A DNA stretch of 63,313 nucleotides from Ectocarpus siliculosus (taxonomy: Eukaryota > Sar > Phaeophyceae > Ectocarpales > Ectocarpaceae), in the NCBI GenBank assembly GCA_000310025.1, contig FN648514.1:60325-123637 (forward strand), read 5' to 3'. Below, one piece after another: positions 10,801 to 21,910 of this stretch. The translations under genes were made by a program, and so were the position numbers. Numbering within the stretch: position 1 is the stretch's first letter; every line of letters starts with the position of its first letter. Under the pieces are notes generated by a model. The model was not told where the DNA came from and made no database searches. It saw only the letters and a list, made by a program, of their open reading frames with translations.

Positions 10801-13800
10801 GTCTTCGTCAAGACCCTTCGTAACATGCAGGTGTCTTGCGGTCTGTGAGCGGAGGGTCCGTGGGTTTGGGGCGCCTGTGGGTACTCCGGTCTAACACGTG
10901 CAGATTGGTGGCGATTTGTGTTTGTTGGGTTTATCTTGAGCGCTATGCATCATGAATGATCATCGCTGTTTTTTCGAAGTTTGGGTATCCCTTCAGGTTC
11001 GACTCAACATCCAGGGTTTTCTCCCTAACGAGAGACGTGTGACGTACAGGTACGGCTACGATAATAGAAGTACCGACATAAGAGGAAGTACGAGTGAATA
11101 TCGTTTGTGACGGCCATGACGAATACATGGCTTGTACTCCGTACGGTTTTAGAAATGGCTTGATAAATGAGTCCAGTTTTGGCTTGTCCAACCCTCGCTT
11201 TGATTTCTGTTTGCCGCCACTGTAGGCGGTATGATGTGCACCTGGCGTTGTGCGCGAAGACATTGGCGGTTCAGAGCGGACATTTCTGCGGTTATTTGGG
11301 ATTTTCATGTGGAGATGGAAGATCCACGGGTGTGGTTGTTGTGCTTAGTTTGTTGCAAGAAAACTCACGAGATATGGCGTGCGACTTCGCGCTACTTGTC
11401 GTCGCCGTCAAACTCGCACAATAACATTGAATTCTACCACGAGTACAAGTCACATCACGATAGCAATTTCACCGTACTACGACGTTTGAGTTCACTGAGG
11501 CCAAGGCCTTGTTTCGTGTTGGAACAAGAACAATATTATCGAATCGGGCACAACTTCGACATGTGTTTTTTGTGCTCTACGCGCTTGCTTTTCTTTTCTT
11601 GGACATGCTGCCTGCCGTCGCCGGCGCTCGTGGTCCCAGTGGGGTGTTGCCGTCTTCAATCCCGCCATCTGCCTTCTGAGCTTGTGCGTATTGCCTATGG
11701 AGGAGATCATCGAGTACAAGGTGAGACTTTCTCGCGCGTATACCCGGCTCCGCGAAATTCCTCAGGGACAACTGACACATTTGTTTTCTCGCCATGTGCG
11801 TGTAGGGAAGTTTGTCCTGAAAGAGGTGAGGGTGGGCTGTCTTTGAGGGTGAGGATCGTTGAGTGATGATCGTTGGTGTCGGTGACCGTTGAGGATGATG
11901 ATCGCTGGCGTCGAGGATTGTTGAGCATCGTTGGTCGTAAGGATCGTTGAGGGTGAGGATCGTTGGCGCCGAGGATCTTCGCGTCGTCGAGGGTGAGGAC
12001 CGTTCGTGTCGAAGATCGCTGGCCTCGAGGGTTGTTGAGGGTGAGGATCGTTGACGTCGATGATCATGGGCGTCGAGGATCGTTGGGAGTGAGCATCGTT
12101 GGCGCCAAAGCAGCGTTGACGTCGAGGATCGTTGAACATCGTTGGGCATCGTTCACGTCGAGGATCTTCAGGAAAGTTGCGTATCATTGAGAGTGAGTAT
12201 CGTTGACGCGGAGCATCGTTACCGTCGAGGGTCGCTGAGCAACGTTGAGCATAGTTGCGCACCGTCGGGGGTGAGGATCGTTGCTGTCGAGAATCGTGGG
12301 TGTGACCGTCGTTGACGTCGAGAATCGTTGGCGTCGATGATCGTTGACGGTGAGGATCGTTGGCTTCTATGATGGCTTCAAGGTGATGATCGTTGGGGTC
12401 GATGATCGTTGAGGGCGAGGCGAAGATCGTTGGCGTTGAGGATCTTTGGGGGTGAGGATAGTTAAGGGTGAGCACCGTTGGGGGTGAGGATCGTTGACGC
12501 GAAACATCATTGACGTCGATGATCGTTGAGCATCATTGAGCACCATTGAGCATCGTTGAGAGTGAGGGCCGTTGACGTCGAGGATCGTTGACGTCGAGTG
12601 TGAGGATCATTGAGCATGAGGATCGTTGAAGCCAAGGACCGTTGGCGTCGAGGATCGTCGAGGGTGAGCATCGTTGAGGATCGCTAAGGGCAAGGGTCGG
12701 TGAGCGTGACGATCGTTGAGGGTGAGGCCGAGCATTGGTGCAGAGCATCGCTGACAGTGAGCATCGTTGACGTGAGGCATAGTTGGCGTCGAGACTCGTT
12801 GCTCGTGAGGATAGTTGACGCCTAGAAAAGACGGCGTCGAGGATTGTTGAGCGTGAGGATCATTAACGCCTTACATAGTTGACGCCGAGGATCGCTGAAG
12901 TCGACGATGGTTGAGGCTGAGCATCGATGACTTCGAATATCATGGAGGGCGAAGGATCGTTGGCGTCGAAGATCGTTGGTCGTAAGGATCTTTGAGGGTG
13001 AGGATCATTGAGCGTGAGGGATGTTGAGGGGGAGTATTGTTGATGATCATTGGGCGTGGGCATCGTTGGGCGTCACTGAAAGTGTGGATTGAGCGTGACA
13101 ATCGTTGAAGGTGAGCATCGTTCACGTTGAGGATCGTTGCTCGTGAGGATCGTTGAGCATTAGCATCGTTGGCGTCGAAGATCATTGGTCGTAAGGATCG
13201 TTGAGGGTGAGCGTGGTCGAGGATCGTTGAAACTGAGCATGGTTGAGGATCGTTGAGCGTGACAACGAGTCGACACCGAGCATCGTTGGGGGTGAAGATT
13301 GTTGATGCGAAGCATCGTTGACGCCGAGGATCGTTGACCGCGAGGATCATTGAAGTCGAGAATCGTTGAGGGTGACGATCGTTGACGTCGAGCATCGGTG
13401 ACGACGAGCATCGTTCAGCGTCATTCAGCATCGTTCGAGCATCGCTGACAGTTAGCATGGTTGACGTGAAGCATAGTTGACGTCGAGGATCGTTGCTCGT
13501 GAGGATCGATGACTTCGAAGATCGTAGAGAGTCAGGATCGTTTAAACCAAGCATCATTGACGTCGAGGATCNNNNNNNNNNNNNNNNNNNNNNNNNNNNN
13601 NNNNNNNNNNNNNNNNNNNNNNNNNNNNNNNNNNNNNNNNNNNNNNNNNNNNNNNNNNNNNNNNNNNNNNNATCGTTGATGCCGAGCATTGGTCGGGGTG
13701 AGGATCGTTGACCCTAAGCATCGGTCGGGAGTATCTTTGAGCGTAAGCATCGTTGACGGCGAGGATCGTTGAGCACAAGGATCGTTGAGGGTGAGGATCG

Positions 13801-16800
13801 TTAAGGATGGTTGAGGGCGAGATCGTTGACGCCGAGCATCGTGGACGGCGAGGATCGTTGAACGTGAATTATCGTTGACACCGAGGATAGTTGAGGGTGA
13901 GCATCGTTGACGCCGAGAATAGTTGGTGTCTAGGATCGTCGAGCGTGAGGGTCATTGACGCCGGGATCGTTAACAATGAAGATCGTTGACGTTGAAGATC
14001 GTTAGGGGGGAAGATCTTTGAAGTCGGCCATCGTTGAGCGTGAGTATCGTTAGCGCGGAGGATCGTTGGTGTCAATGATGGTTGAGCGTGAAGATCGTTA
14101 CGGATCAGGATCAGTGACGCCGAGTATCGCTGGGGATCAATTAGCATCGTTGAGCATCGCCGACAGTGAGCATCGTTGACGTGGAGCATAGTTGGCGTCA
14201 AGGATCGTTGAGGGTGGGCATCGTTGAGAGTCAGGATAGTTGGAGATGAGGCTCGTTGACGGAAAGCGTCGTTGGCGTCGATGGACGTTGGGCATTGTTG
14301 AGCATCGTTGATCATCATTGAGGGTGAGGATCTTTGACGCTGAAGAACGTTGACGACAACGACCGTTGAGGGTCTTTCCAGTTGGAGTCGAGGCCCTTTG
14401 AGCGTGTGGATCATTGACGACAACGATTGTTGGGACTGAGGATTGTTGTGAATGAGGACCGTTGAGTATCGTTGACAGCGAGCATCGTTAACTCGGAGCA
14501 TCGTTGGCTTCAAGGATGGTTGACAACCATCGTTGAGGGTGAGGATCGTGGACGATAAGGATCGTTGAGAGTGAGGATCATTGATGCTGAGGATTGTTGA
14601 GGATTGTTGAGGATTGTTGACGTCGAGGATAGTTGAGCGTCGTTGAGAGCTAGCATTGTTGACGTCAACGACCATTCACCTTTGTGGAGTATCGTTGAGC
14701 ATGGTCAAGAGCGAGCATTGTTGACGAAGGACATCTTTGACGCCGAGGATCGTTGAGGGTGGGCATCGTTGACGTCGAGGATCATCCAGCAAGGCTGTCC
14801 ATCCTTGAGCACCGTTGACGAGGAGTATGGCTGGCGTCGAGGATGTGCAAGGATAAGGATCGTTGACTGCAAGGGTCGTTGAGAGTGAAGATCGTTGACA
14901 TCGAGGATCGTTGGCGTCGAGAGTCGTTGAGGGTGGGGATCGCTGGCGTCGAGGATCGTCGAGGATGAGGATAGTTGACGCCGAGCCTGCTGGCACGAAG
15001 TGTGTGGCGAATTGTTCTGTATTGAACCTTCGCCGTCCTCACTTTCAAGATGAGGTGTAGGTTTTACGACGTGAGCCTTCGACCCCTCAGCAAGTGTTGC
15101 TGCATCAAGTCTTTGCTCATACACTAGTGCAATAACCCTGTGCCTGAAACAGACGCCCAAGCCTCCATTAAAAGTTGAGGTTCTCCAGTGCTGGCGCTAT
15201 CTTGAGTCCCGCCTACCGTCTCTGACGAGACGCTGCTCTTCCTATCCTACAAAGGTCACCCCCCTCCCTCTTGGGTCTATCTCTCTTGAGGGGTCTTTCC
15301 CGCACCCCAACCCCATCTTCCGTACCGCACACGTCTACCGTGTCAGCACATCATGATGGTAATCATGGCCATTCGGGTCCGGTACTGGGCCTATCCCCAT
15401 CCTGTGTGTGGCGCGCCTGTTATGTACAAGCGCGCAAATATCGAAGTCCCTTGCGGTACTTGACGCAGGGTCATGCCTGCCGAATGTAAAACGTTTGGTT
15501 AACCGGATACCCAAACAAAATCATGGCACGTTCGGTTTGGCACAGCAAATTCAAGGATGATGACGAGCTTCTGGTTCATCTCTTGTGAGGACTATGTTCT
15601 AGACCGACGGAAACTCGGCATATCGCTCCGTCCCTTCGAGGCTCGTCTCTCCACCGGTGTCCCTCGTCCGTACTGCCCTTGCCCGCCGTTTCAGCACTCC
15701 ATGTTGGCAGTCATGACGAAGCGGGTCGGGTACTGGGCCTGTCCCCTGTTCGATCTGTCCTATTTATTCACCGATCTCCCCCCCACCGCCTTCTCCGTAC
15801 CAATGCCGTTGCCGGCCTTTTCAGCACTCCATGTTGGCGATCATGGCCAAGCGGGTCGGGTACTGGGCCGGCGGGTGCCTCGGCTTACCTACCCCGGGGT
15901 TGGACCTCGGCGAGATATTCGCGTTTTGGGTGTCGCTTGACGCCTTCGTCGTGCTGTCGGGGGCCGTGTTGACGGCGTACGTGGGCATCAGCGGTCTGCT
16001 AGCGAGGATGGCCAAGGACCGCTGCCTTCCGCAGTTCATGCTCAGGAAGGTCGGTTGTGTTTGTTGCTGCTGGCTTTTGCATGCGAGACACTTTCACGGT
16101 CACGGAGGCTATCCGTTCGTTCGACCAGATACAACTTAAGGGCTACATCTAACTGACACCACATGGTATGGGAAAATGCACACACGCAAGCAAGATTGCG
16201 CGTGATTTTCCTACATACGATCCCGGCCAAACGACGCATGATAGGTAGGGTAGGCTTCCCCCCCCCCCCCCCCCCCCTCTCTTTTCTGTTTTCACTGCTT
16301 ATTTTCGTGGGACACGTGAGACCACCAGGTTGTAGGTGAGCCAACCCAGACGTGATGCGGCATCACAACATTCGTCTGTCTTCATGTGCGGTGCAACTGC
16401 ATTCGTCTGTCTTCATGTGCCGCACAACTACATTCGTCTCTGTTCATGTTGCTGTAACGTATCTTCCGGTTTCATCCCTCGCGTGCGTGTCTTTGTGAAC
16501 CTTGTGATACGACCGGGCTGTTGTGCATTCTCGCGCTTGTATTTCGCATCCGCCGCCCCAGAACAAGTGGAGAGGGACGTACCACTACACTATCTTCGGA
16601 TTCTTCTTGCTGGCTACAAGTCAAGTCATCATCCTGCAGGTAACCCTTACCCTAACCTTAACCCTAGAGTACATAGACAACGTAGAGCACGTTTGCGATA
16701 GCAAAGGTGAGTGTGTTTTGTTAGTTGCGTCGACCGCTAACCGGCTGACCAATGAGTGCAGGCGTCAGTAATTTTCAGTGATTTCGTCTCACGTATCTAG

Positions 16801-19800
16801 AGGCCAGTCTACATGGAAAGTGCGTGTGTGCTTTTCCCCCCTCTAAGCTGCTAGTTTTGATGATCACTCCGGTTGCCAGCTAATATGTTTCATTGGGGAT
16901 TAAATTCCGACGCGGGATGACGCCCCGTTGCGGAATGACGTCCCGGCGCAGAGTGACCAATGGAAAACGAAGTACCTTTACGGAATGACGATTCTTCGCG
17001 AAATGCATCACTGGTGTAGAGCTACGTCCGGTTGGATTTTCAAATCTCTAAACGGTATTGGGTGCGATCGGAGGTTTGCAGCCCTCGTGGTATCATCCCG
17101 CGGCAACCTCCCGGCAACTCCCCTTCTCGACTTTGCTCAATCCTCTTTGTCAGCTAGAGTACCTTATGCTGACAGCACTAGAGTGAGGTAAGAACCACCA
17201 CCGCGCAATGATTGGCTCCTTCTTGATGTGTGCCTGGCGGAGGTATCCATCGTCAATTGCTCCTTTCTACAGGTGTCTCCCCTAGCGGCTCGGTTGAGAT
17301 GCTCATTTCGCCGACAATTTTGTTTATCAGCAATACGTCGTGTGCTCGTTTTTGTTGGTGTCTTCACACAAACTACCGTGCCGGGTTCGGTCCGCTACCT
17401 CATCTACCCAAGCGTACTTATGTTCCGTAACTGTCGTAGCCTTGAAAGGCTTCCACGCACGGTTAATGTTACGACTAGCTTTTGAAAACGTGACCCTCGC
17501 CAGCAACAACAGCATCTGAAGGTGTCAATGTTCACCGTACCTGCTATTTTGAGCACGACCAAGCGTCAAAACCACAAGTTCATCAAAGCATACGTGCTGC
17601 TGTTGTTCCGATCGCTCCTTCCACCCAGGGGGACATCACGACCTTGTCAGGCGTGTACACGTTTTCATTCTTGGGGGTGATGACCCTTTTTTCCGTCGGC
17701 ACGATCCTGCTCAAGTTCAAGAGGCCCTCGCTCCCGCGAGAGGTCACGGTCAGCTACGCTACCACCCTCGTCGGGATTACCTGCGTGAGTCCGGTACTGC
17801 TCATTGTTGTCGTCGTTTTTTTCTCCAGCTTTCCCGGAGCGGTATGTATTCATTTTCTGGATTCACTCTTTCCGTTTTTTGCGATCGAGAGCCGAAACAG
17901 TGTCGTGGTGGCAGAGGCGGTATTTCTGTACAAAAAACTTACATTTTCTTCAAATGTCGAGCAGCAATGGACGCGGGGGCAATGGGGCCAATGTTGCGTT
18001 GTCAGAGGCCGTCTTTGTATTGGTTTCTTTGTGCCTGTTCGCGAAAATGACCGCCATTTCAACCACCCTTCATGTGTTTTTTTCCGTCTATATAACGGTC
18101 GTGCAATGTTGGGCATTTCTCCGGCACCACCTTGTAACTGCCGATTTCATTCAATTGAATCCCGTCTCTTGTTTCCGTTGTCAACATGAACAAACAGGTG
18201 ATAACTCCCTTCGTTGGGAACATGCTGAGCGAGCCCGAATAATCAATCCCTTCTTTTGTCTTCGTTTTTGCCATGAACAAACAGGTGATTACCGCATTCG
18301 TTGGGAACATGCTAAGCAAGCCCGAGGTGGTGTCGTGGTTCCTGATCTACTTCATGGCGGTGGGGTTCGTAGTTGTCCTGGTTTTCCTTCGGGTGCGGCT
18401 GCTCAAGATCTTGCTCAAGTTCGCGCACCCCGTCTGCTGCGGTGGGAGGACTTTTTTTTTTTTTTTCAATCTCAATGTCGGTTGCCAAGACGTTTTTTCT
18501 ATTCTTCGGTATTCATTTTGTTTTCTTGTTCTTCGAAGGTACGTCTATATTGCCTCTTGACGTTTATGCAACGTTCGTTCGGCTACGTATCCTTCGAGGC
18601 GGGAAGTTCAACGGACAAGTGTGAAATTGTTGAAGTGTCTTGTGTACATTTCGTCCTACTGTTCGTGTGAGAACTGTCGCGATTTTTGTTCTTTATCACC
18701 AACATTTGAGCCTTTTCTTCTTAATCTTTTTTTTTTTCGCAATCGCGGGCGCTCACTGTATTGGACATGCCCCCCCCCCCCTCCTTCCTGTTGTTGTTTG
18801 GGGCATGCCTCACTGATGGTGCGGATCAGACGGCGTCACGTCGAGCATAAAAGACCAGCTTCACGAGCTTCAAGACGAGCCGTTCGTGTTCTTTTGCAAG
18901 CAACCAGATACGTACGTCATTAACAAGGCTATTCTATATGTCAGGTGAGGACGAAAGCCAGGTATGGTAGATTGTTGGATACCCTTCTTTCTGGCGGCAT
19001 GTGACGGTGCTTGGTGCAAATACCTCCGCGCCATCCTCGATCCCGTTGTTGTTGTTTTCTTCACGTTCAGAACCGTTCCGGTCTCTCTATCCAGTAACTT
19101 CATCTGTCCGTACTGATCAATCACTTGACCGAGCGATACGCGTGGTCACAGGCTAACTTACCTAGTGTAGGAATACCAAAGAAAGTATTTTCCGTGCATG
19201 ACGATAAGGTAACGCCCCACAAGTTTTATCCTAGCAGCAACACTCCTGAAAACAGTTTCACGGCCGACGTGTTTTGGGTTTCCCCACCACTAGGTGGATA
19301 GTTCCTGCCGTTGTGTCATGGATATACCGTTTTTTTCCGCCATTCCCCCGTGTGTGATTCCCTTGGCGGTTACACGAAATGGCGGGGGCCCCGTGGAGTA
19401 ATTCAGAGGGGGGGTATCATCATGTTGTGTTGACCCGTGTGGCTTCTTTAAAGTACTGCTGTTCACTCATGGTGTGGGTTTGTACAAATGCTGAAGCTCT
19501 TCTGCTACCCACAGGGTTGGTCTGATGCATCGACCATTTCCTCCGCAGTGAACCGGGGGGTTATATATGTCTTACGACGTGTCTTCGGAGTTGCCGTCAA
19601 ATTAGTTTCGTGGATGACATAGACCCCTGCTCGTGAACAAGGGCAGATATTGAAACGAAAACACATTGGCACGTTTGGTACCAGCCGTATGCTGTCGTTG
19701 TCGACGCACAGTGCCTTGCATTTTATGCCACCCCTTTGGAAACACGGCTCGGCTATTCAAGCCTCGCCACCTCCAAACGAAAAGGGAAGGGGTTAGCGTA

Positions 19801-21910
19801 GATGGCATGACACAAGATACCACATCCCTTGGGCCGTTTTTCAAACTTCGATCACTCCACAGCAAAGAAATGTGGCGGCGCCGAAATGGCGCCGTTTCGA
19901 CGGTCTCGTCGAGATCTTTCCGAAAACGTATAATTTGATTTTGGCATCTTGTGTTGTCACCTGTGGTAGAGAGGAATGTAGCAGCGGCAGCAGCAGCGAC
20001 CCCGACTGGCGTGGAGGAGCTGGGTAGACCCCCTCCAGGTGTGTTTGGTAGGTGCAAAGCAATGCAAGCATTGAAGCTGTTTCAATGCTTGCTTGCTTCC
20101 CATCCATCCAGCACACCTGTAGAAGGTCTGTTGCCACATCCGACACGCCAATCGGTGCCGTTCCCGTTGCCGGAGCTCACGCTCTCTCGGCCCCTCCCCT
20201 TCCCCTTCGGAGGTGGTGGGACGTGGTGTAGTGTGGCCTGTTGTTTCGTTGGAGGTGGTGTAGCAACGGACAAGGCACCGTGCGTTGAGGACAACGGCGG
20301 TCTTTTTTTTCCCGTCAAGCGTTCGTAGACAAGGCAGTATAAGGTGCCATGGGAACACGTCAACCCGGCATTCGATATGCGTTGTTGTAAGGGCCGCAAG
20401 GGAAATCGAAACTTGATGAAGGAAGAGTATGGTTGCTCTGTTTTGAAATCTGATTGCTTGTTGATACGGGTTACCTCGTGATCAGCACGATTCTTTTTTT
20501 AGCCTTGGTAGACCGCATGGGGTTCGACTTATTCTGAATGTTGGTGCCCAACAAGAGAAGAAGCAAGTCCTTGCTTGTTTGTCTTATCTGATGCAAAGTA
20601 TTCTACACGACGTTGTTGTTCTCGATGCCCGTGCTTGGTGACCTGCAGGGACAACGAGCACACAAATAGGCTGATCGTGGTGCACTGCTCCAACGATGTC
20701 GAAGGAGCGACGATCAAGACGCTATCCAAGCACATCGAAATGTTCGACACCATGTACCCGAAGATCAAGATCAGCTTGTTGACGGTGACCGGTAGCTTCA
20801 GCCCCGGAACCATAGACTGGTTATCCCAGTGAGTGTGCCCCACATTTTTCGTTCGAATTTTCTCATCTTTCTGTGTTGTTTTTTGCTCTTTTCGATTCTG
20901 AATCTATTTCGTCTCTCCTCATGAAATAGTAGGCGACTAGTTGGGCAGAGCGTCGAAAACGTTTCGCAACCATGTTGTTCCGAACTGATAATGACACAAC
21001 AGGGTTAATACAAAACCGCTTCATTATTGTGAAGTTCCGACCGGAGAATGACGGTTCAGATTTCAAACGAAATGGCCTCGCTACTTCTGCTAATTCCCAC
21101 CTGGCCATGATGCAATAGGTTTCACACGAAATCACTTCATGACTGCTGTAAAGTTTCGACCTGATGCCTGATGAACCAGCTTCACACACACAAGTTTGAG
21201 CCGGCTTTTCAACCGAACAACCAACTTATCCTTCGCACTGCCCTGCCGTTTTTCGCGATTCCTTTGTTTGTTCCGGTTTTCGGATGTCTCGTGTTGGGAT
21301 GCTCTTGTTGGTGCTCCTACGATGATGGACTGCAGAGAGCTCGGGGTCCTCAAGGTAGGCCTGGCATGTTGGCAGCGAGAGGATGGATGCCGCCCTTTGG
21401 CAGTCCCCATCAAGTCCAATAGCGGGCGAATCCACACCTTGTTGGTTGCATACGTTTTCCACGAGCCAGGGGTCATGCACGGCGGACGTGCCTCGTCTTT
21501 TGCCAACAGCGTCCACCTCATTCTGTTGTCTTTCGGGCGCTTCTCGACCAGGGGCTCCACAATATCTTTGGAATTTATTGTGCGCCAGCTGGTCAACAGC
21601 TTGCACAGCAGTACACTCTGCGCTACGCATGGTCGTGTTGGTTGTCGATTATTTTGTATGTGAATCACAACCCTACGTGTCGTGCGAGCACACAGCACAC
21701 GACCTACCAGCGCTCTGGCAAGAGAAGCAATATCGACACAACCGTTTATCATGCCCCCCCCCCTAAGTATTGTGAAGTGGTCTCAGCTGCCCTGTAACCG
21801 ATCTCTCTCTGTGTCTGTGGCTGCAGAACAAGTTCTTCATCACGTGCCTGGACTCGGTCTTCAAGTACAAGATTCAGGAGCTCGGAGGTGTGCGTGTCAT
21901 CACGCACTGA
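4979..21910 (+). CDS. APC-superfamily amino-acid/polyamine permease, 17 exons
   Basis: A predicted plasma- or endomembrane transporter of about 730 residues. Exons: 4979-5259, 6141-6254, 6831-6893, 7586-7678, 8334-8502, 9800-9875, 10066-10196, 10660-10830, 11640-11720, 15825-16049, 16562-16639, 17629-17784, 18285-18441, 18830-18944, 20649-20828, 21336-21354, 21827-21910. All phases agree and the total is 2193 nt. Residues 1-130 are hydrophilic, a cytosolic N-tail. From about 140 the multi-spanning permease follows, with ATAISGNDIL, YGEAISALPMNGGAYN and NTTSK in the early helices, GVSGFESSSQFVEEQ near 350, and the LSGAVLTAYVG and RMAKDRCLPQF block near 440-465. Residues about 600-730 form a soluble tail, with INKAILYVRDNE, LIVVHC and a terminal GGVRVITH, that resembles a small alpha/beta domain. 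Substrate cannot be told. The ATG at 4979 is chosen; an in-frame ATG at 4916 is the alternative. The first exon is the least certain. Confidence 0.85.
5305..5780. repeat. Clustered ~45-bp dispersed repeat
   Basis: In intron 1 of the permease gene, at least five diverged copies of a module contain GCTGACCAATGAAATGACGC or close variants, often followed by CAGTCTGTGTGCG. Copies start near 5310, 5515, 5562, 5635, 5685 and 5750. Single relatives occur at about 16728-16765 and, inverted, at 886-945 and 1086-1145. Confidence 0.75.
7196..7338 (+). repeat. Dispersed inverted repeat, copy 1 (coding-like tail)
   Basis: About 143 bp that recurs in inverted orientation at 22549-22690 with roughly 85-90% identity by eye. 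On the plus strand it reads IIAPRCVKLVKHPRG... and ends in ...SGSESTRK followed by TAA. The other copy reads an equivalent peptide with the same stop. It lies inside permease intron 3, so it is probably a fragment of a mobile or multicopy gene rather than an exon. Confidence 0.7.
7679..8333 (+). other. GC-AG intron (permease intron 4)
   Basis: Exon 4 ends CTCTACAG and the intron begins GCAAGC, a GC-type donor. The acceptor is TTTTTCGGCAG at 8333. Joining in phase 2 gives LYLYR-FIYGEAISALP, the expected permease sequence, so the non-canonical donor appears real. The intron also holds a (GTT)n tract. Confidence 0.75.
7811..7850. repeat. (GTT)n microsatellite
   Basis: About 13 GTT units in permease intron 4, followed by imperfect GTT/GCT-rich sequence to about 7935. 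Confidence 0.95.
9465..9735. repeat. Trinucleotide and 9-bp repeat (GCTGCTGTC)n
   Basis: Imperfect GCT/GTT/GTC trinucleotides across permease intron 5, with a clean 9-bp period (TGTCGCTGC) at about 9572-9637 and a (GGT)n end near 9713-9733. Ala/Val-rich and Leu-rich open frames over it are repeat artefacts. Confidence 0.9.
11830..14995. repeat. Degenerate 16-bp minisatellite array filling permease intron 9
   Basis: About 3.2 kb of diverged copies of a 16-bp unit, consensus near GAGGATCGTTGAGGGT or GAGGATCGTTGACGTC: an 11-base core (GAGGATCGTTG) plus 5 variable bases. Because 16 is not a multiple of 3, a stop-free unit gives long open frames with a 16-residue period on the minus strand (NDPxxQRSSxxTIL-like). 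These look like repeat by-products. The array lies between permease exons 9 (ends 11720) and 10 (starts 15825) and includes an assembly gap. Confidence 0.92.
13572..13671. other. Assembly gap (100 N)
   Basis: Exactly 100 N inside the 16-bp repeat array, the conventional size for a gap of unknown length. The true array and intron 9 may be longer. Confidence 0.98.
15330..15885 (+). repeat. Serial copies of the 3' splice site and start of permease exon 10
   Basis: Three copies of a pyrimidine tract-CAG-CAYYMCATG...GGTACTGGGCC block. They have CAG ends near 15343 (GTCAG|CACATCATG), 15692 (TTTCAG|CACTCCATG) and 15824 (TTTTCAG|CACTCC, the real exon). Each copy holds about 60 bp of exon. The first two then diverge into non-coding sequence, so only the last continues into the conserved permease frame. 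Confidence 0.85.
16258..16277. repeat. Poly-C tract
   Basis: About 20 consecutive C in permease intron 10. Confidence 0.9.
16640..16673. repeat. Interstitial telomere-like repeat at an intron start
   Basis: Immediately after permease exon 11 the intron reads GTAACCCTTACCCTAACCTT followed by AACCCTAGAG. These are imperfect CCCTAA units, and the first of them supplies the donor GTAACC. Confidence 0.75.
18166..18240 (+). repeat. Copy of the 3' splice site and start of permease exon 13
   Basis: ACATGAACAAACAG|GTGAT, then TTCGTTGGGAACATGCTRAGC, occurs at about 18184-18237 and again at 18272-18325. The second is the true exon 13 (starts 18285). The first copy reaches GAATAA, an in-frame stop, after about 16 codons. 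Confidence 0.85.
21336..21354 (+). other. 19-nt microexon of the permease gene
   Basis: Bounded by GACTGCAG and GTAGGC. It supplies one base to complete CA|A (Gln) and then six codons, ELGVLK, joining DWLSQ of exon 15 to NKFFITCLDS of exon 17. Without it the flanking exons are out of phase. Confidence 0.7.

Noticed and set aside
11762-15160. Long minus-strand open frames rich in NDPxxQRSS
   Set aside because: They track the 16-bp repeat in every frame. The unit contains no stop, so open length is a by-product. The non-repetitive start at 15160-14995 could be coding but has no support.
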